Below are positions 57,131 to 64,000 of a stretch of DNA of 64,000 nt, one piece after another. The DNA lies in contig JACVRA010000287.1 in the NCBI GenBank assembly GCA_019828545.1, forward strand, positions 22,317-86,316. The letters run 5' to 3'. This DNA comes from Paracamarosporium sp. OC-R06-R3 (taxonomy: Eukaryota; Ascomycota; Dothideomycetes; Pleosporales; Didymosphaeriaceae). How positions within the stretch are numbered: the stretch's first letter is position 1; every line of letters starts with the position of its first letter. Both the position numbers and the translations under genes were made by a program. The notes under the pieces were generated by a model that saw only the letters and a list, made by a program, of their open reading frames with translations, was not told where the DNA came from and did not search any database.

Positions 57131-57750
57131 ACTACAAGACTTTGCTGATTATCTAACAATCGTAAAGCTGGAAAAGTACATTCTTGTCGTTGTTATCGAG
57201 GCTTGGTTTGCGACGGCCTTGTTTCATGGCAGTGCAGGACGCCTCTATCACAGCTCCAACTCGCGATCCGGAAACCTCGACGTACACCGTATCCGACCGT
57301 CGGAGTCTCAATCACGCTGATCGGCACTACCCCGCTCTAAGCGGGACGGCCCCAGTGATTACCGAAGATTAGCGGGGTGGTGATTACATAACCCTCAGAC
57401 CAAAGCCTTGCCCGTGCTCGGGAAAGGAACGTTGTATCTGGATCTGGATTTTGTTGTCTTGTACAAACTCGGCGTAGGCCTGAGTACAAAAAGTAATAAA
57501 AGAAATAGGTAATCCCCCTGGAAATCGGTACAGAAGAGTCGTGATAAAAAGAATAGAGCGAAGAATTCGACTGGACCCAAGCTCGGTGTTCGGCGTTCGA
57601 GCTGGTCCGCGTCCCCTCATTCAGCCCAACAAATCAAATCCCACGGACCACGGTTGCAACTTGCTCTCATTAAAGCGTGAGGTGTCGTACTGCGACACTC
57701 TACGCCTCCGTCTTGACAACAACGCTATGGCAACTAATAGCCGCGCTAGC
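57131..57750. other. Intergenic, nothing recognised
   Basis: About 600 bp between the reverse-oriented repeat and the kinase relic; no supported frame. Confidence 0.4.
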
Positions 57751-57754
57751 ACAT

Positions 57755-58587
57755 CGAGGCTTGACTTCCTTGATCTTCCCAATACAACCTGACCTGATAT
57801 TGAAGCATCCAGCTGAAGTATGGAAAGAATCCTCGGCGTACACACGGCTGACACGGAAAACCGCAAGCAACTTGGTTGAACGCGAAATACTGGAAGCGCT
57901 AGGAGCTCATTAAAGTACATTCTTGTTTCCGCAGCACGCTGCTTCACTGCTGACCATCCCTTCAGATACCATGGATGGCAAGACAAGCCTACGCAGCTTG
58001 CTTCTTCCAACACCGGTTATGGCAACCTCCAACCTTACCTCGAAGCGAACCACGATAACATCACGCTCTCCATCCAGCAGAGGTGATACCGACAAGTTGT
58101 CGCATCCATTCCATACATTCACCATCACAGGGTGATACATTCCGATCTGCCCCCTGATAATTTCCTGGTTCACGCGACCACACTGACGACTTTGGATCTG
58201 TAGCTTTGCGACTTTGGTGTCTCGACCTGCGAGAAGCTTGGTGTGGACGGGGAACAGCTTCCTGATCCCGGTTTGTTCGACCCGAACGCGGAATGGGTGT
58301 CAACAACAGCGACTGACATATTTAGCGTTGGCTCTCTTCTCTACAGCATCATCTCGAGACATTAGCCACACAGAGATCTCGGCCCACTCAAGTCAGTGGA
58401 GGATTATCATAGCTGCAATGAGCGGTTCGAGGCGCATCTTAGGAATCAGGAATACCCAGATGTCGATGGACTTTTCGGAGGCATCATTATCCTTGGGTGT
58501 TGGACGAATGAGTACTCGAGCGTGGGCGGTATCTTACAAACTGGACCAAGAGATGGGAAGTACTGTACATGGGAATGTGGAACCTAG
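57755..58587 (+). pseudogene. Protein kinase pseudogene with three in-frame stops
   Basis: An N-lobe fragment (57755-57913) reads LILKHPAEVWKESSAYTRLT and NLVEREILEALGAH, like the beta-3/alpha-C region of fungal kinases. After a frame change, a second part from 58015 reads GYGNLQPYLEANHDNITLS, the catalytic loop VIHSDLPPDNFLV (about 58131-58170), CDFGVS (DFG at 58210-58218), WVSTTATDIFSVGSLFYSII and YPDVDGLFGGIIILGCW to a stop at 58585. In-frame stops lie at 58084 (TGA), 58201 (TAG) and 58363 (TAG). The last two fit CAG-to-TAG or TGG-to-TAG changes of the RIP type. The order of kinase subdomains is kept, so it is a fairly young dead copy. Confidence 0.75.
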
Positions 58588-58867
58588 CAACCTTGGGCTG
58601 ACTGCACCCATCGGCGAGGCTCAACGAGGATGTGTACGACAAGAATAGACAGAACGAGACGGGGTGCGACGACGACGACCACGACAGCCACGACGACCAC
58701 GACGCATAATACAGCAAGCACAACACTACAAGGCATAACGCGACAACACAAACACTGTACGCCATGGGTATGATGATGGGCTCAAGGGCGTTGAGCGCGG
58801 CAGCGATGCCGAAGTTCCTGAAAGAGCCATGTACAATAGACTGTTAGATGTAGAGACAATCCAGCAA

Positions 58868-59112
58868 ACTCTACTTAGTAAGTTCATTCTTTGAAATCTA
58901 TATAAAGCGATATGCTGAGGCGCTTACTACCGGTGTGCGTGCACTAAGGTGCCTGCAGGGTGTCCAAGATTAGTGGTTGAGCCACTTCTTGGGAGTGCCT
59001 TACGTACTAAATCTTGGGTACCTTGGCATGCACTTTAGCGCACCCACACCGGTGGTAAGCGCCTCGGCTTAGCGCTTTATGTAGATGTTAAAGTATAAAC
59101 TTGCTAGGTAAA
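58868..59112. mobile_element. MITE-like palindromic element
   Basis: Two imperfect inverted arms of about 105-115 bp meet near 58985. The left arm contains GAGGCGCTTAC (58917-58927) and ACCGGTGTG (58929-58937); the right arm contains CACACCGGT (59045-59053) and GTAAGCGCCTC (59055-59065). These form one 21-nt match with a single C/T difference. Outer parts also pair (TAGTAAGTT against AACTTGCTA). Most mismatches are transitions. No transposase frame is inside, as expected for a MITE; a target-site duplication could not be fixed. Confidence 0.7.
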
Positions 59113-60064
59113 GTAGGCGCTTTCAAATAGGCTAGTTAGTATAGAATTTTGTAGCGTGGTTGGGGAGATAGGGTATGTGCGATGTTGAGTATGTCGGTGC
59201 AGAGCTGGATTTTGTCCCAACATAGCATGGCAGTGCAAAGGCGGACAACATGGCAGTGCGAAGGCGGGTAGTATGGCAGCAGCGATCCCAATAACGAGCA
59301 CCACAACGACAAGCACCACAACAACAACGAGCACCGCGACAATAGATGCGGCGGGGAGCACAGTAAAGTATGAGGCATGATAGTTACACTAACATAATTA
59401 TACAACCGCCTGGCTAATACATCAACCCGTGGTGTCGTGCCCTCTTTCAAGACCGACTACGTTTCTTGCCTATAATGGCTTCCCGGGCCTCTTTAGCAGC
59501 CTTTTTTGTATCTTCAGCAGCCTCTCGCCCCTTTGGTAGCCTTTTTTTTTTGCCTCTTTAGCAGCCTTGTTTGCCTCTTCAGCCTCCTCCTCCTCAGTCG
59601 CCCACAGAAACATTCTAGGCTATCTTCTCTCGGCGCCTTTATCCGCGGTGCCAGAAGCCGACTCTTATCACAGAAGAATTCGTATACTTTTTGGTAGCCT
59701 AACGACCGATGAAGAAGACGAGGAACACCTGCAGCGCTTTTCTGAGATCTTACTTGGTCTGTAGAAAGGTGGGTGGGCGCGCTGGACTTCGCCCATGGCT
59801 TTTTATAACGGCACTAATGACATCTGTAGAGGCAACTTTCGACGCCTTACACAAAAGTCTTCCGTTCAAATGGAATAACGACGAGAAATATGACATAGTC
59901 AATCCGTTCGGTGACCCCCGACAGCTTCAGTACCACGCTCTTTGGACCTTTGACACCCACAACTTCCTTTCTCCCACCAAATTACGCCGTCACGCACCTT
60001 AACGTTCCGTAGCGAGCTCGTACGCGCATAATTCATGTGCAAAAATGCTAAGATGACAGACTAA
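59113..60064. other. Gene-poor stretch with possible relics
   Basis: A minus-strand tail near 59470-59600 reads GREAAEDTKKAAKEAREAII after a poly-A-length frame change and is Ala/Lys/Glu-rich, like C-terminal tails of some fungal DDE transposases, but no DDE domain is present. A plus-strand frame at 59709-60002 contains YHALWTFDTHNFLSPTK. Neither is complete; both are treated as unassigned relics. Confidence 0.35.
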
Positions 60065-61312
60065 TTAAACACGAATACTATCGGCACTCAAACTCGACTC
60101 TATGACTGCTGCGCCCTTGCCCGCCTTGGGTTGCAACTGCACTGCTTTGGATACGTCGCCTGGAACACTCGACTCCCTTTTCGCCCACTTTGAACGTATG
60201 TCCTGAGGCAACATCTCCTCTCCATCATTCGTTCGCGATAGAATCAGCTTGTCTTTCATTGCGTCATATCTAAGCACGGCCCTCCCGCCGCAACCTTGAA
60301 CACGCTTGATAATCTCAGCGATCAACGCCGATAGTTTTCGAAGATGCTTCTGATGGGTTTTCTCCCATTCTGCGAGCTCTTCCGAGATGTCCTCGACCTC
60401 CACTTCCCGAAATTTCCCCCTCGCATGGTAGGCCCGTACCAGGTTTGGGGTTTGCGAAACCCACAACTGCGGCGCGACCTCGTGGAAAGGAATTGGTTTA
60501 TGCGAAACACGTGTCTTGATCTCAAGTGTCGAGCTGAGAGGCACAATCTTGCCTTCCTGTTCAATAGTCAACTTGGAACTGCTGTTCACTCCGGTTCGGA
60601 TAGGTGCCGGGGTTGGCGAGAGAGACAGCGAGTTCAGGAGGGTAGCAAGATTGTCCTTATCTAGCTTTGCCTCATCTAATGATGCTTCATTGTCGATGTA
60701 TCCGTCTGTTTCGTGTCGAACGACGAAATTCAGGCCACCAAAGCAATAGGAAACAATTCTGTGATGTCCAGAACTGTTGCTAATTCCTGCTTTGGTGTAC
60801 GCTTTCTCGAACTCGTGACCGAACCCTCGAAATTCTTGTGGTCTTATGAACTCTCGGGTAAAAGGCTCCTGGCGATAGAACAAGGCAGTATTCCCTGACA
60901 TCTCCACTTTGATGGTGAAGGGCTCGAGACCATGCTGGGCTAAATCAGGCTTGACGAATCTGAGCAGCTTTCGGATGTTGTTTCGGTCAGTTACGACGTC
61001 AACGGGGTCGATCTTAAATTTTGGATTTGTGTGATATAAAGCTCGAAAGAGGGGCTCGAGCGGACAGCTCGGATGGCGATCTGCATTTTGGTCGATGAAG
61101 ACAAGACCAGTGTCTTTCCTGAGCTGTCGCGGTCCTCTGAAGGGGACCCAAAGAGGTGGAATTCCTGGGACAACGATAGTAGGGACTGAGTCGTCTTTCC
61201 AATTGTATGAGCACAGATGTTGAGGATTTGTGATGAAGGCCTCGTTCGGTGAATTGAGTTTTTCGAGATCGCGTCGAAAAATTTCAGTAATAATAGCGGA
61301 TGACATCTTCAA
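60065..61312 (-). CDS. Conserved fungal protein, often labelled GGPP synthetase, 415 aa
   Basis: Single exon with a family-like layout I recognise from memory: ITNPQHLCSYNWKDDSVPTI, VPGIPPLWVPF, GLVFIDQNADRHPSCPLEPL, VVTDRNNIRKLLRF, GFGHEFEKAYTK, HHRIVSYCFGGLNFVVRHET, STLEIKTR and PQLWVSQTPNLVRAYH. Many fungal annotations call this family geranylgeranyl pyrophosphate synthetase. However, the Asp-rich DDxxD motifs of prenyl synthases are absent, so that name should not be used to infer isoprenoid metabolism. The C-terminal tail of about 50 residues is basic and variable. The start is the first ATG (61312); the third codon is also ATG (61306). Soluble, no signal peptide. True function unknown. 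Confidence 0.85.
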   Translation of the reverse strand: MKMSSAIITEIFRRDLEKLNSPNEAFITNPQHLCSYNWKDDSVPTIVVPGIPPLWVPFRGPRQLRKDTGLVFIDQNADRHPSCPLEPLFRALYHTNPKFKIDPVDVVTDRNNIRKLLRFVKPDLAQHGLEPFTIKVEMSGNTALFYRQEPFTREFIRPQEFRGFGHEFEKAYTKAGISNSSGHHRIVSYCFGGLNFVVRHETDGYIDNEASLDEAKLDKDNLATLLNSLSLSPTPAPIRTGVNSSSKLTIEQEGKIVPLSSTLEIKTRVSHKPIPFHEVAPQLWVSQTPNLVRAYHARGKFREVEVEDISEELAEWEKTHQKHLRKLSALIAEIIKRVQGCGGRAVLRYDAMKDKLILSRTNDGEEMLPQDIRSKWAKRESSVPGDVSKAVQLQPKAGKGAAVIESSLSADSIRV

Positions 61313-62189
61313 GAAGGACGATCTGAGTGAAAATGAGCGTAGCTCTATTTTAGGCGGAGCGAACCATCGCCTTAATCTTCATCGTCTAGCCCTGCCTTGT
61401 CTTTACAGGTACGTTAGAATGTTTGCACTGCAAGATGATGGGGAGTCTACCCTTTCCTGAGCTAGCTGCATCACCCGAAGGGAAACACGATGTCGTAATC
61501 ATGGAGAGAATGAGGAAAACATGTCCGAAATAACTAGTCCTTAAGCATTTGAAGTATTGCCGTCCAATTGGACCGGGGTGGGATCCGATAGGCACCCAAA
61601 GTTGACGGCGACTCAACGGAACCTTTCATTGGTGGAACGTGCAGCTGATATTTGAGCTTGGAAAGGAAATAGATATTGACCATGCACAGCAACTCAATTC
61701 ACGTCAAATCAAATGGATTCGAGTCTAGGCAGACAATTGAATCGACTGGAATTGTATGATGCGGTGCTCAGCTTGTACCTCGTTGCCAACGATGGGACAG
61801 TACAGCTTTGAGCGAGGAATGCAGGTGCGCAGCGAACAAAACCCCGCAGAATGGAATGATATTTAATGAGCATATGCTTGGAATGATAGCCTGGGGGTTT
61901 GCATCCAACGCCCATCGAGCTGCACATCTAGATTGGAATTGGATACAGAGCAAGGGGTTATTCTGCCAGTGTCCGTGCCATCACCTATACGTGACCAAGG
62001 TGGATGCTGTGTACCCGGATCGGTGCCTCACTAAAAGGAACAACAGCCGCGTAGCGATGGGCCATACCTTCCTAAAGACCTCGGGAACATCCAACTGAGC
62101 TCGGTATCTCCAAAGATATTTTTCGTCCCACACTTCCGCTGCATACATATCACATCAAAATAGCCAATTGAGCTCTCATCGTAGGAAAC
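61313..62189. other. Intergenic, nothing recognised
   Basis: 877 bp between divergent genes; short frames only. Confidence 0.5.
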
Positions 62190-62937
62190 ATGAGCGGAAT
62201 TGCAGGAGCCGAAGTGAGTCCCGCAACAGCAATTGGAGACTTTGCAGTGCTGACAAGAGCGGATCTGATAGGATTCGCGCACGACGATTCAAGTAGGAAC
62301 CAAGGAGTACGTTGTCGACCTAAAGAAAATTCCCTATCTCGAGACCTTCTCAAGTTTTCAGCGGAAAGCTGGCCAGCTTCCCGTACACAAGGAGATACAG
62401 TTCTTCGATATCATCAATTATAGCCTGGATCATGGTTACCGACAGATCTTCCGTCTCATGCCCACACAACTATTAGACTACTGCACCCTTTGTGAAACCT
62501 TGGAGTATCTTGCCATTGATGTCGTTGAAAATCGTAAGTTGCGCGATATTGTGAACGAGATCAAACTTGGGAGGGACGAATGGGACGCAGACGAGATGAG
62601 AGAAATCAAGGGATCGAAAAGCGTACCACGAGATGCTGCTTTCCGACTCCTTTACCTGTTCATCCTTGGGGAGTTCGAGTCGGAAGTCAAGGACAGCAAC
62701 GTCGCTTACAATGCTGTCCAATATATTGTCTCTCATAGTAGGATTTTCAAGTATAGGACGAGGAAGATGATTCGGGAAGCTTTCGAATATCGCTTCGAAA
62801 TCTCGGAGAAGCAACGGAGTGTATTGAACAAATGGCCAATCAACGAGCCAGAGAGCGATGAGTGGCAGGAAGAGGATGGGACGACAACAGAGGAGGAAGA
62901 GTATTATGATTCCGATGACTTGGATTGGTGGTTTTGA
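62190..62937 (+). CDS. Small BTB-like fungal protein, two exons, 229 aa
   Basis: Exon 1 (62190-62213) encodes only MSGIAGAE. The intron 62214-62271 (58 nt) has a GTGAGT donor, a GCTGAC branch-like site and a GATAG acceptor. Exon 2 (62272-62937) continues in frame with DSRTTIQVGTKEYVVDLKKI. The stretch IQVGTKEYVVDLKKIPYLET resembles the first strands of BTB/POZ domains (VxVGxxxFxV), which mediate protein-protein contacts. Next come FFDIINYSLDHGYRQIFRLM, CTLCETLEYLAIDVV and RDAAFRLLYLFILGEFESEV, then a basic helix (FKYRTRKMIREAFEYRF) and a very acidic end (TTEEEEYYDSDDLDWWF). Without the intron, the first ATG frame would stop near 62423. The BTB assignment is tentative; the gene itself is well supported. 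Confidence 0.75.
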
Positions 62938-63450
62938 TAGTGGGCAATTGTCATGGTAGTTAGATGAAGGTCTTTCTTGCAGTCACCGGTCTCGTAGCGC
63001 ATGCGCTAGGATAATTTCTATGAAGTCAATGAATCTGATTTCGGTTTACTACATGTTCACAGAGACATGTTAGACAGAGGTCTTGTGGTGCAGCATTTGT
63101 CGGCCTTATGTCGACCGGATCAACCTCGGCAATACCTGATCACCGAAAGCCAAGAGCCAACATGTTCAAGTTGTTGTTGGGCCAAGTTTAGACCCGGCGA
63201 CTTGGCTTTAGGCTCCGAAGTGGAGCTAAACACCAAACATTTTGTAGTTACTAATCTTGTAGCTTTATATAGTTCTACTCGTCAACAGTCCCCCTTAGAG
63301 TTATTGCAAATGTATAGTTTAGTGAGGATAGCAAGGAGTCATGCCTTAATAATTAATGCAGAAGTCGAATATTTAAGTTTATAAGATAGAGTCGCAACGC
63401 CTTTAATTAACTACTCTTAACTGTAACGAGGCTAGGACGTGGCGGTACAC
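62938..63450. other. Intergenic, becoming AT-rich
   Basis: A 105-aa frame at 63067-63384 runs into AT-rich, TA-rich sequence and shows no motif; not accepted as a gene. Confidence 0.45.
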
Positions 63451-63549
63451 GTGGCTCCCTCAACACGGATCCTTATATATTATACTATGCGAAAATACTC
63501 AGCTTGAGTATTCTCGTGCGTACCTTTTGGTGCAGGTGAGGGAAGCCAC
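63451..63549. mobile_element. Small fold-back element
   Basis: Outer arms GTGGCTCCCTCA (63451-63462) and TGAGGGAAGCCAC (63537-63549) pair with one inserted base. The centre is a perfect 8-bp hairpin AATACTCA/TGAGTATT (63494-63512) with a 3-nt loop. The sequence between pairs poorly. Possibly a degenerate MITE, unrelated to the one near 59 kb. Confidence 0.5.
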
Positions 63550-64000
63550 ATAGTATTGGTTTCAAAGGCGGGGCGCCTACCTTATTACATTAACGCTAAA
63601 AATAATTAAAGCAGCAACAGCCACCTAAGCAAGTTCTGTATAGTGCTTTAAAGCCTATGTAGTCGCTAACCTGTGCAATAGAGATACGATTAGAATTCCT
63701 AGCTCACGATTACTACAGCAAGAAGCCTAGCTATCTCAATACATTTAAATACTTCCGCCTACCTAATGGTGACAACGATAAGGACAACAAAGTCCTTCTA
63801 AAAGTGTTTAACCTCTTTAATTTGCAGAACATAGACGCACTCTTAGGCATAGATAAGAGTGTATAGATTTAAGCTAAAGCAGCGCTTATTATCTTAAGCT
63901 ATAATTGTTGAATGGACTCTAGCTAGCTGAGCATTAGATACTGCAAACTGGCATGAGCTTTGTACGGTGTACACAGCGTACGGGGTGAAAGGGTGGGACT
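63550..64000. other. AT-rich degraded repeat at the window edge
   Basis: TA-rich sequence with stops in all frames. One plus-strand frame reads SYLNTFKYFRLPNGDNDKDN and then FNLFNLQNIDALLGIDKS before two stops (about 63735-63866), which looks like a relic of a coding sequence; the family is not recognised. The sequence runs off the window. Confidence 0.4.

Noticed and set aside
62190..62423. Unspliced 77-aa frame from the ATG at 62190
   Set aside because: First read as evidence of a frameshift in the downstream gene, but a canonical 58-nt intron (62214-62271, GTGAGT..GCTGAC..GATAG) joins the ATG in frame with the long second exon, so no frameshift is needed.
63067..63384. 105-aa open frame near the right edge
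   Set aside because: Runs into TA-rich, stop-rich sequence, has no motif and no supporting splice signals.

Overview
The window is nuclear DNA of a filamentous ascomycete, most likely a Dothideomycete of the Pleosporales type. The evidence is intron-split genes with short introns (mostly 47-67 nt, GT..AG, CTAAC/CTGAC-like branch sites), fungal gene families (Zn2Cys6 regulator, YAP-type bZIP, BBE-like oxidoreductase), and gene-poor stretches that hold decayed gene copies and transition-rich repeats as left by repeat-induced point mutation (RIP). The species assignment is inference.

Left part (0-24 kb). A SAM methyltransferase (396-1367, minus) is followed by a long gene-poor stretch and then an LRR protein (5761-8380, plus), the PP1 catalytic subunit (10572-11784, plus), kynurenine 3-monooxygenase (13395-14957, minus), type 1 methionine aminopeptidase (15448-16809, plus, sharing a divergent promoter with the previous gene), and a GNAT acetyltransferase (17414-18358, plus). 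An AT-rich stretch with relics (an AT-hook protein fragment and a dynamin-like fragment) precedes a seven-exon BBE-type flavin oxidoreductase (21679-23662, minus).

Middle (24-42 kb). An intronless XPG/Rad2 repair nuclease (24565-28503, minus) lies beside a BRCT protein that carries thirteen 24-residue YPxTPAHI repeats (29550-32765, minus). Then come a Zn2Cys6 regulator (34172-36522), an MFS sugar transporter (38121-40006) and an alpha/beta hydrolase (40705-41531, minus), which together could be a small catabolic cluster.

Right part (42-64 kb). This is mostly accessory sequence. An array of a hairpin-bearing repeat spans 42.15-43.95 kb, and related units recur in reverse orientation at 56.84-57.13 kb. 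Real genes here are a YAP-like bZIP factor (47399-48396), a PLP2-type phosducin-like protein in four exons (51293-52340, minus), an acidic/basic protein of unknown function (54626-56065, minus), a conserved fungal protein often mislabelled GGPP synthetase (60065-61312, minus) and a small two-exon BTB-like protein (62190-62937). Between them lie a protein-kinase pseudogene with three in-frame stops, a MITE-like palindrome, a second fold-back element and a broken tRNA-like sequence.

Housekeeping genes are intact. The best candidates for something undescribed are the hairpin repeat family, whose stem shows a paired base change, and the YPxTPAHI-repeat/BRCT protein. Exon structures were derived by hand from reading-frame continuity and splice signals; no database search was possible.
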